The notes under the pieces: generated by a model
The model's input: only the letters and a program-made list of their open reading frames with translations
Database searches by the model: none
What the model was told of the DNA's origin: nothing
NCBI GenBank assembly: GCA_902791025.1
Contig: CADATZ010000022.1
Coordinates: forward strand, 1-50,860
Length of the DNA stretch: 50,860 nt
Source: an uncultured Chloroflexota bacterium
Lineage (GTDB): Bacteria > Chloroflexota > Anaerolineae > Anaerolineales > Anaerolineaceae
Direction of reading: 5' to 3'
In this document: positions 7,741-15,640 of the stretch, piece after piece
Layout of the letters: each line of letters begins with the position of its first letter
Numbering within the stretch: position 1 is the first letter of the stretch
Translations under genes and position numbers: made by a program

Positions 7741-9616
7741 CCCGGTTGTTCTCCATACGAACGATTACTTTGGAAAGTGCTTCCACAGCAACCTTTTGCT
7801 TTCTGTAAAAATCCGCTTCCGACATGGAAAGTCTGCGGACGATATCTTTGACCTTCATTTTCTCAAAGAATTTATAATCGATCAGATTATAAAGCGTCCA
7901 TTCACCGGTGGTCGACCGTTCACCCTCCGGACGCAGCTCTTCAAGTGCTTTTTTCAGCACACTGCGCAGCCCGTTGACCTCATTATCATTATTTTCCGCG
8001 GCTGCATCCTGAACCACCTTCCATTTCAGCAGCGGACTGTCCGACAGGCGCGGACCACCCCAATAATGGGTCAGGGCATCCTTGACCCAAACAGTGATAT
8101 CCGTCAAATCCGCTTCTGCATGTTCATTCAGCAGGGCATTCTGGTTCAAAACGCTGCCGCTGTGGAAACTGTCCGCAGCAGGCTCGTTTGTTCGAGTACG
8201 CAGAACCTGATAAGCTGTTGTCAGATAACGCCGCTGCCAAAGGACGGTACGGGCCTTTTCCAGTGCATCCAGCAAAATTTCCTTGTTTCCGTTCGGAAAA
8301 TATTCCGGAGAGAGATCAGCAAGACCCAACACACCGAGAAAAGTGTCCAGATCCGATTCATGATTAATAACCGGGATCAGAACGCCGATTTCATCCCAAT
8401 ACAATGCATCGCCCTGGTTCTGGAAATCGGAGGGAAGCTTTTGGAGCATTTCGTCCAGGTTCTTCCAACTGCTTTCACCGGTTTTGATTACCGGATCAAA
8501 AACACCGGACTCATCCATAACAGCAAAGAAACCGTCCCTTGCCTGAAACCGGTCGCATAAAGCGCCTGTCAAAGCTTCCAGGTAGGTTATCAGTTCCGGC
8601 TTAAACACCATCATTCCCTGGAATTCTTTATAGATAGCATAGTCTTCTTTTCCGAGGCCTACGATCCCGCCCCGTTCAATATAAGGCATAATGACTGTGA
8701 TCAGATATTCCAATAGAATTATGGAAACGACCGTCGCCAGTGTGTTTACCCCTGCTATGTCCAGGCCCAAACGATCTGAAGAACGGTTGATCATCGTCAC
8801 GATCCAGAGCGTGGCACTGGCCGTCACCGGTCCGCGCAGCATCCATTCGATCATCCGCAAACGGGTCAGCCGGTCAGACCATGAGACCGAAAACGTAGCA
8901 GAGGCATAGCCCAGCAAAACAACCATAACAACCACTAATGCATTGCCGATAACACTGAGAGACCAGAATATGGATGGATATTGCGAAATCAATAAACCCG
9001 AACCAAACAGAAGCAGGGGAAATGTACCGATCTCGATTCCCAGAATACCGAGGATCAAATAAATCATCCGTCTCCGACTTGCCTGAGTACGTGTTCTTGA
9101 ATACGCAATGGACAAATCGATGAAAGTACCACAGATATTGATTGAAAAATAGATCCAGAACAGAACTGTCAGATCAGAATGGACCATCGTCGTTCCGATA
9201 TTGGATATGACGCGGATATCACTGAAGAGCTTACCACTCCACAGCAGCCAGAGGAAAACAATCGCGGCAAGACCGTTCACCACAGCAAAAATCAACGCTA
9301 CACGGCCGATTTTCCTGCCGGTCAATTCCAGCAATACCAATGAAAACCAAAAACAGGCTGCCGGTAATATGACGAACCCGGTCCAATGGATCAGCTGCCA
9401 CAGCGTTTTTGCCGTACGGCCCGCGGCAATCGTTTCCAACGCGTCCGCACTGTATATGACAGTCACACTGAGCAATACCGGGACAAGAGCAATGGCAAGT
9501 TTCTGGCGTTTGCGGAGAAATTGCAGGGAAAACAGCAAGACTGAAAAAGCAGCCATAGCAACAGCCGCTGTCAGTACTTCACTCAGCGTCCTCAGGACAG
9601 GAATCACAACGTTCAT
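7733..9616 (-). CDS. Polytopic membrane sensor-like protein with C-terminal helix-turn-helix
   Basis: A 627-residue protein I cannot assign to a named family. Seven to nine hydrophobic segments occupy residues 10-320. Residues about 330-480 look like a cytoplasmic GAF-type sensor region. The C-terminal 60 residues (KVKDIVRRLSMSEADFYRKQKVAVEALSKVI) look like a helix-turn-helix of the kind found at the end of many Chloroflexota regulators. I infer a one-component membrane sensor that could act directly on DNA. No kinase motifs (H, N, G boxes) were seen. It lies 9 bases after an acetyltransferase gene and overlaps ftsK by 8 bases, so it is expressed with the DNA translocase. Confidence 0.6.
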   Translation of the reverse strand: MNVVIPVLRTLSEVLTAAVAMAAFSVLLFSLQFLRKRQKLAIALVPVLLSVTVIYSADALETIAAGRTAKTLWQLIHWTGFVILPAACFWFSLVLLELTGRKIGRVALIFAVVNGLAAIVFLWLLWSGKLFSDIRVISNIGTTMVHSDLTVLFWIYFSINICGTFIDLSIAYSRTRTQASRRRMIYLILGILGIEIGTFPLLLFGSGLLISQYPSIFWSLSVIGNALVVVMVVLLGYASATFSVSWSDRLTRLRMIEWMLRGPVTASATLWIVTMINRSSDRLGLDIAGVNTLATVVSIILLEYLITVIMPYIERGGIVGLGKEDYAIYKEFQGMMVFKPELITYLEALTGALCDRFQARDGFFAVMDESGVFDPVIKTGESSWKNLDEMLQKLPSDFQNQGDALYWDEIGVLIPVINHESDLDTFLGVLGLADLSPEYFPNGNKEILLDALEKARTVLWQRRYLTTAYQVLRTRTNEPAADSFHSGSVLNQNALLNEHAEADLTDITVWVKDALTHYWGGPRLSDSPLLKWKVVQDAAAENNDNEVNGLRSVLKKALEELRPEGERSTTGEWTLYNLIDYKFFEKMKVKDIVRRLSMSEADFYRKQKVAVEALSKVIVRMENNRDE

Positions 9617-9625
9617 GGGTTTTTT

Positions 9626-10165
9626 CTACCGGATGTTCTTTGAGAAAAACATCCCGATCTCCATATTCCGGAAGAAGAATTCCTGATATCCGCAAAAAAC
9701 AAAGCCACGCGCCAGAAGAAAGTGGATCGCCGGATCATTCTTCGCCTGAACCATACAAACCAGACTGCGGATCCGGTTATGATGCGCAATCTCACAGATA
9801 CGATCCAAAAGCACCGCTCCGACGCCCTTATTGCGATATTCCGGCATCACTCCGCCTGATTTCACAATAAGACGATTCACTGTCTCATCCTGTTCCAGAC
9901 GTACGTAACCGATCACATGTTCCTCGTACCGAACGGAAAGGATCTCCTTTTGCCGAATCAATGTCTCGAGATTTGCCGTACTGTACGCCTGAAAAGATAC
10001 ACGTATCGTCTGTGGGAGCCTGATGCGCTGAAAACTGGATTCAAAACTGTCCAGTCCTTCCAGCATCTGTGTTTTCCAAACATAATCGCTTTCAAAACTC
10101 AGATCCATCTGAGCGATCTGAGTCATCTCATCTAACGTAGCTGCACCAATTTCAATTTCTGCCAT
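9626..10165 (-). CDS. GNAT family N-acetyltransferase
   Basis: A 179-residue acetyltransferase. The acetyl-CoA loop YRNKGVGAVLLDRIC and the preceding strand VKSGGVMPE identify the fold; the C-terminal part has the usual NDPAIHFLLARGFVFCGY region. The first 70 residues are variable and probably shape the substrate pocket; substrate unknown. No clear ribosome binding site precedes the ATG, so it may be leaderless or use a weak site. It heads a minus-strand run into the membrane sensor and ftsK. Confidence 0.8.
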   Translation of the reverse strand: MAEIEIGAATLDEMTQIAQMDLSFESDYVWKTQMLEGLDSFESSFQRIRLPQTIRVSFQAYSTANLETLIRQKEILSVRYEEHVIGYVRLEQDETVNRLIVKSGGVMPEYRNKGVGAVLLDRICEIAHHNRIRSLVCMVQAKNDPAIHFLLARGFVFCGYQEFFFRNMEIGMFFSKNIR

Positions 10166-10474
10166 GCTATTATTTTACATGAAATCGAAAACCCTGTTCA
10201 GGATTATCCCGATTTTTAAGAAAAAGAGTTAAGTTCAGCCCCTGGCCTCTCAGCACACAGTACAGTTTTGTGTGTGCTGCCTCACAAAAATAAAGCTGTT
10301 CATTTGTGCTTCATTCCGAATAACAGTTACATAAAGGTTATAATTTTTGAAACCTTTATGAAAAATCATCGTTTAAACATCAAGAATATCGGAATCACTA
10401 AGAAAACGTGAAAACCTTTGGTACAATAAAAACAGATTTGTCATTTTGGACTATCGAAAGGTTATTAGTGATTT
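10166..10474. other. Divergent intergenic region with two hairpins and a promoter-like site
   Basis: Between the minus-strand acetyltransferase and the plus-strand lipoprotein. Two clear inverted repeats are present: CAGCACACA / TGTGTGCTG (10251-10259, 10271-10279, 11-base loop) and a perfect 10-bp pair CATAAAGGTT / AACCTTTATG (10330-10339, 10351-10360, 11-base loop). The second encloses a TATAAT. Either could be an operator or an RNA hairpin; nothing else is recognised. Confidence 0.55.
10419..10427 (+). promoter_or_regulatory. Extended -10 promoter candidate for the lipoprotein gene
   Basis: TGGTACAAT matches the TGnTATAAT extended -10 pattern at 8 of 9 positions, 48 bases before the ATG. 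No -35 is evident, as is common for extended -10 promoters. Confidence 0.4.
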
Positions 10475-11236
10475 ATGAAAATTTCTGATCGGGTGAAAAT
10501 GCTGCAGCTGCTGATTCTGATTCTCGCCGCAGTTATTTTGACCGCTTGCGGCAACATAGCCACACCGGAGCCCACAACAGATGTAAACGCATTGGGAACA
10601 GCTGCAGTTGAAACCTTTTCCTCAAATTATACAGAAACTGCATTCTCAATCCAAACGAACACACCGGAACCTCTAAATACACTTCCTGTTTTCACTGAAG
10701 TTCCGGGGCAGATCATGATTTTGCCGACAATGCCGGGCGGAGAATCCGACATGATCATCAACAGGCAAAACCTGCCGCAGGTACAGGATACCAATGCAGG
10801 AGCAATACAGGAACCACCTGTCAACATCATACTGCCTCAGGCTCCGACAAATGCAGGACCGGTTGCCATCATACCAACAGCCACACTTCCGGCTCCATCC
10901 GGCGGAGACAAAGCAAGTTGGGAAGGACAGTCCCCTGCCGATAACGCACATATCGAAGCAGGAGCGGAATTTGACATGACCTGGTATTTGCGCAATACCG
11001 GCACAACAACCTGGACCACTGATTATTGCTTAAGGTATTTCAGCAACACAAACCTCAGCAAACGTCCGGGACAAAGGTTTTACCTTCAAAAAAATGTTGC
11101 GCCTAATGAACTGGCGGAATGCACGATTGACGCAATCGCCCCAACCACACCGGGAACCTACAAAATGGCGTATGTTCTCTCAAACGCAGAGGATAGAAAT
11201 TTTTACACTGTCGATATAACAATCATAGTTGACTGA
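10475..11236 (+). CDS. Lipoprotein with C-terminal NBR1-type Ig-like domain
   Basis: A 253-residue secreted protein. Residues 1-26 form a lipoprotein signal peptide with lipobox LTAC (Cys about residue 26), which Lgt (encoded at 3679) would modify. A Pro/Thr/Ala-rich linker follows to about residue 145. Residues 147-253 match the NBR1 central Ig-like domain (N_BRCA1_IG) by the pattern DMTWYLRNTGTTTWTTDY and the closing APTTPGTYKMAYVL, ending FYTVDITIIVD. The family is common in Chloroflexota; its bacterial role is not known to me, but a cell-surface binding domain is likely. Two relatives follow at 11248 and 13086. Confidence 0.8.
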   Translation: MKISDRVKMLQLLILILAAVILTACGNIATPEPTTDVNALGTAAVETFSSNYTETAFSIQTNTPEPLNTLPVFTEVPGQIMILPTMPGGESDMIINRQNLPQVQDTNAGAIQEPPVNIILPQAPTNAGPVAIIPTATLPAPSGGDKASWEGQSPADNAHIEAGAEFDMTWYLRNTGTTTWTTDYCLRYFSNTNLSKRPGQRFYLQKNVAPNELAECTIDAIAPTTPGTYKMAYVLSNAEDRNFYTVDITIIVD

Positions 11237-11247
11237 TTGGAGGAAAA

Positions 11248-11844
11248 ATGAAAAAATTTGCAGTCATTGGCTTGTTACTGATCACCGTTCTTGCGAGTTT
11301 TACTACGATTCATGCGGATGATACACAGGACCTGATCAACATGATCCGCACGGAAGTGGCAGCAACTGTTGTTGCCGAGATCCAGCAAACGCTTGAATCC
11401 GAAAATATCGAAATCATCGTCAAGAACCAAAGCACCCCGTCACCACTGGTCAGCCAGGGGTTTGTCTGGGGAACCTGGAAACCGACACCCACTTACTATA
11501 CTTACCTTGCTCAGCTCGTCAAACAGGACAAAAATTATATGCACTATGCTCATGGCGTTCAGTTCACAGTAACCTGGACGATCCGCAACATCGGTCCGAA
11601 GAACTGGGATACAGATTTCTATTTCCGCTATGTACAGGGGCAGGGCTCTTTGAACGGTGATTTATGGAAGATCCCGTTTGACGTGGAACGCGGCGATACC
11701 GTAAAATTTTCCCGCTCTTTTGAATGTGCTGCTGACCCGGGTATTTACAACTCCTATTGGGAGCTGGTAGACAACAACGGTACTGTAATTTTGGATAACA
11801 TCTGGGTCGGTTGGCAGGTCGACGACTGGCGCGATTTCCAATAA
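11248..11844 (+). CDS. Secreted protein with NBR1-type Ig-like domain
   Basis: A 198-residue protein, 11 bases after the lipoprotein and with AGGAGG-like site upstream, so co-transcribed. Residues 1-23 are a signal peptide (MKKFAVIGLLLITVLASFTTIHA) without a lipobox Cys. A helical segment follows, then from about residue 90 an Ig-like domain with VTWTIRNIGPKNWDTDFYFRY and an ending GIYNSYWELVDNNG. The WT-I-RN-G pattern matches the NBR1-Ig class, more diverged than its two relatives. Probably exported and cell-surface or extracellular; role unknown. Confidence 0.75.
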   Translation: MKKFAVIGLLLITVLASFTTIHADDTQDLINMIRTEVAATVVAEIQQTLESENIEIIVKNQSTPSPLVSQGFVWGTWKPTPTYYTYLAQLVKQDKNYMHYAHGVQFTVTWTIRNIGPKNWDTDFYFRYVQGQGSLNGDLWKIPFDVERGDTVKFSRSFECAADPGIYNSYWELVDNNGTVILDNIWVGWQVDDWRDFQ

Positions 11845-11859
11845 ACTGATTTTCACCTC

Positions 11860-12915
11860 ATGCAGGATTTAAAAGATTATATAAAAGCCGAAGCCGCAAG
11901 GCTCGGCTTTTGTTTATGCGGATTCACAGGCGCAGAACCATTAGCTGACTATGACCGTTATCTCCATTGGCTGGAGAGTGAGCCATTGGGAACGATGACA
12001 TATCTCAAGCGCCCGGATACCCTTGCTAAACGAGCTGATCCGCATCTGCTGCTGCCGGATGTCCAAAGCATCTGTGTTTTGGCTGTTCCTATGGGGCTGA
12101 AACCTGAGAAAAATGGGCCGGAAGTCGCATCCTATGCGCATTACATGGATTATCATGATGCAATCCTGCCCATGGCAGAAACTCTGGTACAAAGCATTCA
12201 ATCATACATGACTGATTTCACTTCCAAAAAAAATAAGACGATTATCTTTCATAATTTCCCTATTAAAGATGATGTTGCTGATCACCAGTTACCCCCAGCC
12301 CACAAACCCCAACCCCCTATATCCCAGCCCTCAGCACCTGATTTATCTTACCGCATCTGCATCGATTCAGCCCCGATTCTGGAACGAAGCCTTGCTGTCA
12401 GAGCCGGATTGGGATGGGTCGGGAAGAGTTCAATGTTCATCAGCCCTATGCACGGATCAGCGTTGTTTCTTTGTGAGGTCCTGTTGAGTCTTTCCATAGA
12501 ACCGGACGAACCTTACACCAGGGATGGCTGCGGCAGCTGCACACGCTGCGTCAATGCCTGTCCGAATCAATGCATCGATCCCGAATCCCGTACGATTCGA
12601 GCAGATCACTGCGCCGCCTACCTCACCATCGAACACAAAGGAGACTTCACCCCGGAACAAAGCAAAATGGTCGGCACACATCTCTTCGGCTGTGACGCAT
12701 GCCTCCGTGCCTGTCCCTGGAATAAAAAAAACACGGGGAGATCCCCGCTTCCCTTGGCTAAGGCAATACCGAATATGGAAGATTATGCTCTTTCCGACGA
12801 GGAATTCAAAAATAAATTCAAAAACACACCTGTCCTGAGAACAAAAGCGAAAGGCCTGCGCCGCAACATCGAAGCCGTCCATAAAAACATCCAATCCTCC
12901 GGGCATCAGACATAA
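11860..12915 (+). CDS. queG: Epoxyqueuosine reductase, with repeat-derived insertion
   Basis: Last step of queuosine synthesis: reduces epoxyqueuosine in tRNA to queuosine, using a cobalamin and two 4Fe-4S clusters. The 351-residue protein has the N-terminal start MQDLKDYIKAEAARLGF, the conserved CIDSAPILERSLAVRAGLGWVGKSS, and two ferredoxin motifs, CGSCTRCVNACPNQC and CDACLRACPW. Between the helix ending near residue 125 and YRICIDSAPILER there is an extra stretch of about 35 residues whose Pro-rich part (HQLPPAHKPQPPISQPSAP, about 143-161) is coded by the 7-bp repeat. The start lies 15 bases after the NBR1-Ig gene and contains a terminator-like hairpin. Function is probably retained because all motifs are intact. 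Confidence 0.9.
   Translation: MQDLKDYIKAEAARLGFCLCGFTGAEPLADYDRYLHWLESEPLGTMTYLKRPDTLAKRADPHLLLPDVQSICVLAVPMGLKPEKNGPEVASYAHYMDYHDAILPMAETLVQSIQSYMTDFTSKKNKTIIFHNFPIKDDVADHQLPPAHKPQPPISQPSAPDLSYRICIDSAPILERSLAVRAGLGWVGKSSMFISPMHGSALFLCEVLLSLSIEPDEPYTRDGCGSCTRCVNACPNQCIDPESRTIRADHCAAYLTIEHKGDFTPEQSKMVGTHLFGCDACLRACPWNKKNTGRSPLPLAKAIPNMEDYALSDEEFKNKFKNTPVLRTKAKGLRRNIEAVHKNIQSSGHQT
11883..11915 (+). terminator. Terminator-like hairpin inside the 5' end of queG
   Basis: AAAAGCCGA-AGCC / GGCT-CGGCTTTT (11883-11895, 11900-11911) forms a 12-bp stem with one bulge and a GCAA tetraloop, followed by a T-rich stretch. It codes for residues DYIKAEAARLGFCL of QueG. It could end transcripts of the two upstream genes and attenuate queG; it may also be a chance product of coding constraint. 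Confidence 0.45.
12287..12342 (+). repeat. Heptad-repeat tract inside queG
   Basis: Seven to eight 7-bp units in register, including CCCAGCC (12294), CACAAAC (12301), CCCAACC (12308) and CCTCAGC (12329). The units match the intergenic C-rich type. The tract keeps the reading frame and has no stop. Confidence 0.75.
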
Positions 12916-12920
12916 GACGA

Positions 12921-12976
12921 CAGTCCTCAGTTCCTAAGCACCTAACACCTAAAACCTAATACCTATCACCTGATTA
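12921..12976. repeat. Heptad-repeat tract downstream of queG
   Basis: Eight in-register 7-bp units ending in CCTA or CCTG (for example ACACCTA, ATACCTA, TCACCTG) starting about 5 bases after the queG stop. Only the C-rich arm is present here. Confidence 0.7.
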
Positions 12977-13022
12977 ATGAAACCTTTTCCATGCACAAAA
13001 CGTTTGAAGAAAAGCAGCTCTA

Positions 13023-13051
13023 TTGGATAATAGAGAAACTTATGATAGAAT
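13023..13051 (+). promoter_or_regulatory. Sigma-70 type promoter candidate
   Basis: TTGGAT (13023-13028), a 17-base spacer and TAGAAT (13046-13051), 34 bases before the ATG of the third NBR1-Ig gene, which also has AAAGGAG as ribosome binding site. Confidence 0.55.
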
Positions 13052-13085
13052 TACAAAGTAAGGAAAAAACAAAGGAGAATTCACA

Positions 13086-13769
13086 ATGAAGAAGTTATTG
13101 TTCGTAATGGTTTTATGCTGCATGCTGACTGTGCCGGTGTTTGCTCAGACAACGCCGGTTCTGCCTATGACCGGGCAGCAAAGCGCTCCAGCAGATGAAT
13201 TAAGCGGTCTTTCAAACCAGCAGCTTTTGTCTGTTTATGACGCAGTTGTCGGTGAAATTCAGAAACGCGGTGTTGATACCTCCGCTCAAACCGTACGCGA
13301 CCCATCTGTCATCTTCGGTCAGAATGTGCACATTCAGACCGGTCAGCTGAGTGTCTGTCTTCCCACACCGGTTCCCTCAACCGGAGCACAACAGAACCAG
13401 CTGCCCATGGCGCCTACCGCCACACCTGTACAGTCAGGAGACAAGGCATCCTATGATTCCCAAACACCTTTGGATGGTACACATGTAGGCCGCGGTCAGG
13501 CATTTGACATTTACTGGTACCTTCTCAATACGGGAACAACCACCTGGACCACCGATTACACCGTTCGTTTCTTCAGCGGCACTAATTTCACAAAACCGGG
13601 CAAGACCCGCTACTACCTTCCACAGCCGGTCGCTCCGAATACCGTCGGCACACTTGCAGTTGATGCAGTTGCGCCCAACGCCCCGGGTTCCTACAGCATG
13701 TCACTTGTGCTCGGTAATGAAAATGATGAAAACTTCTACGTGGTCGATATTACAATTATCGTGGATTAA
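13086..13769 (+). CDS. Secreted protein with C-terminal NBR1-type Ig-like domain
   Basis: A 227-residue protein with a signal peptide (residues 1-20, ending VFAQ, cleaved by signal peptidase I), a helical segment (LSNQQLLSVYDAVVGEIQKRG), a Pro/Thr linker and an Ig-like domain from about residue 118. The domain is very close to that of the lipoprotein at 10475: both have W-Y-L-x-N-T-G-T-T-T-W-T-T-D-Y and both end NFYxVDITIIVD. The two are recent paralogues. It has its own promoter and terminator, so is expressed independently of the queG operon. Confidence 0.8.
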   Translation: MKKLLFVMVLCCMLTVPVFAQTTPVLPMTGQQSAPADELSGLSNQQLLSVYDAVVGEIQKRGVDTSAQTVRDPSVIFGQNVHIQTGQLSVCLPTPVPSTGAQQNQLPMAPTATPVQSGDKASYDSQTPLDGTHVGRGQAFDIYWYLLNTGTTTWTTDYTVRFFSGTNFTKPGKTRYYLPQPVAPNTVGTLAVDAVAPNAPGSYSMSLVLGNENDENFYVVDITIIVD

Positions 13770-13804
13770 CGGATATAACAGTCTCACCAGTAAAACATAA
13801 ACAG

Positions 13805-13838
13805 GAAGCGGGACAAATTTATTTGTTCCGCTTCTTAA
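13805..13838 (+). terminator. Intrinsic terminator
   Basis: A 13-bp stem GAAGCGGGACAAA / TTTGTTCCGCTTC (13805-13817, 13822-13834) with one wobble pair and a 4-base loop, followed by TTAATT. It ends the NBR1-Ig transcript 35 bases after its stop. Confidence 0.75.
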
Positions 13839-13857
13839 TTATCAAACAGGATTTTCC

Positions 13858-15600
13858 ATGAGAAAACGAATTGCATCCTTTATTATAAGCCTTAGTATTA
13901 CATTCGGATTATTCACAAAAGCTGGTGAATCAAGCTGGATGATTCAAAACTCCCGTTCTTTCTTATGGCTGCCATTATTCATATTTTTACATCATGAAAC
14001 CAGTTTCGTTTTAACAAACCGTAAAAAAAGGCTCTCCATTTTTTCCGCGATTCCGGCATTTATTATTTCACTTTGTCACCTTTTCGGATATGTGGTTCAC
14101 GAAAAAGGAACTTTATTTTGGCTCTTGAAAAATATTAACACAGCTGAAATCGGACTTCTTCATCTTTTTGCCTGGTTTCTTTTATTTTACATCATCATTT
14201 TCAGATTGTTTTTTTCATTTCAAAACGCGAAGATTCAAGAATACCCTTCTGATTTTCGAAGAAAATTTATCATTTTTTGGATAATTTTAGTCATAGCATG
14301 GTTACCATGGGTTCTAAATCAATATCCGGCTGTGATGACTGCTGATACAACAGATCAGATTGAAATGGCACTTGGCATAGAACAAATGACAGACCATCAT
14401 CCGGTTTTTCACACTCTTTTGATCAAAACAGCCTTGAACCTCGGAAAAATATTTTCCGGAACTAATAATTCATTGCAGCCTGGCATCATCCTTTTTACAA
14501 CAACTCAATTTCTGATAATGACGGCAGCTTTTGCTATCGTCCTCTGCTACATATATCATAGCAATACATATAAAATCATTAAAATAGGAACTTTTCTATT
14601 TTTTCTGCTGTATCCGGTTCATCCAATTTACAGCATTACCATGTGGAAAGACGTACCGTTTTCCATTACACTGATGATCCTTATTTTGCTTTTCACAAAA
14701 TTGCTGCAAAAAAGAAAACAAAACAACATTATTATATTTATTTTGATTTCAGCAACAGGACTGATCCTTTCTCTTTTGCGGCACAACGGAATTTTCATAT
14801 TGCTTTTGAGCATTCCCTTCATCCCAGCCTTTTATAAATCACAACGAAAGTACCTTTACATTGCTTTTTCTATTACAATATTGCTGTTCTTCGCCTGGAT
14901 ACACATAATTCTTCCTTCACATAATATTCCCGAAGGAGAAGCATCAGAAGCGTTTTCAATTCCGCTTCAACAAATATCACTAACTGCAAAACGTCACCAT
15001 GAAAAGATGAATTCAGATCTGTTGTCTGAAATTGGACTGTATTTCAGCCAGCCAAATATATGGAGTTTTTATAATTCCCGCTTATCAGATCCGGTAAAAA
15101 TTTTATTTTCAGAAGAACAATATAAAAAAGATCCGGCACTCTTTTGGAAATTATGGTTTAAACTTGGAATTACATATCCTCAAGACTATATTGATGCCTT
15201 TCTGATCCATACATACGGATATTGGTATCCTGAAACACCTCATCATGTTTTTATCACCGGTATAGACGATAACGGACTTTTTGGTATACATATGGATCCA
15301 AAGCTCAATTGCCACTGGATGAAATCCATCGTTCAATGGGTGAGCGAATCAAAGTATGACAATTTTCCATTGTTATCACTGTTTTTTAGTCCGGGAGCAT
15401 GCTTTTGGATATATCTTATCAGTTTTTCTTATTGTCTGTACCGAAAGCATTCCGCATATTTTCTGTTCATTCCTGTTTTCGTTTTATGGATGACAGCTAT
15501 AGCCTCTCCAGTAAATTGTGAATATCGATATGTCTACGGAATGTTCGTTTGCTGGCCAATTATAATTACCGCTTTATGTGATAAAAAAACATCCGCCTGA
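13858..15600 (+). CDS. DUF6020-like polytopic membrane protein
   Basis: A 580-residue protein with about 12 hydrophobic segments. The segment after the fourth or fifth membrane span, WLPWVLNQYPAVMTADTTDQ, with Asp residues and a following HHPVFHT, recalls the DUF6020 family, which has the layout of GT-C type glycosyltransferases (Asp in the first outer loop). I infer a membrane glycosyltransferase that may modify envelope glycans; the assignment is tentative. The gene is clearly AT-richer than its neighbours, with AAA, AAT and TTT codons frequent, which suggests acquisition by transfer. It stands alone between two terminators. Confidence 0.6.
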   Translation: MRKRIASFIISLSITFGLFTKAGESSWMIQNSRSFLWLPLFIFLHHETSFVLTNRKKRLSIFSAIPAFIISLCHLFGYVVHEKGTLFWLLKNINTAEIGLLHLFAWFLLFYIIIFRLFFSFQNAKIQEYPSDFRRKFIIFWIILVIAWLPWVLNQYPAVMTADTTDQIEMALGIEQMTDHHPVFHTLLIKTALNLGKIFSGTNNSLQPGIILFTTTQFLIMTAAFAIVLCYIYHSNTYKIIKIGTFLFFLLYPVHPIYSITMWKDVPFSITLMILILLFTKLLQKRKQNNIIIFILISATGLILSLLRHNGIFILLLSIPFIPAFYKSQRKYLYIAFSITILLFFAWIHIILPSHNIPEGEASEAFSIPLQQISLTAKRHHEKMNSDLLSEIGLYFSQPNIWSFYNSRLSDPVKILFSEEQYKKDPALFWKLWFKLGITYPQDYIDAFLIHTYGYWYPETPHHVFITGIDDNGLFGIHMDPKLNCHWMKSIVQWVSESKYDNFPLLSLFFSPGACFWIYLISFSYCLYRKHSAYFLFIPVFVLWMTAIASPVNCEYRYVYGMFVCWPIIITALCDKKTSA

Positions 15601-15613
15601 GCGGATGTTTTTT
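15584..15613. terminator. Bidirectional terminator overlapping the DUF6020-like stop codon
   Basis: A perfect 13-bp stem AAAAAACATCCGC / GCGGATGTTTTTT (15584-15596, 15601-15613) with loop CTGA. The TGA in the loop is the stop codon of the upstream gene. A and T runs on both sides allow termination for both this gene and the convergent LysM gene. Confidence 0.85.
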
Positions 15614-15640
15614 GTTGTTCTAAAAGATATAGACTCAGCT

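Noticed and set aside
7511..8560. Plus-strand open frame of 349 codons opposite ftsK and the sensor gene
   Set aside because: It spans the junction of two well-supported minus-strand genes and has no protein-like features.
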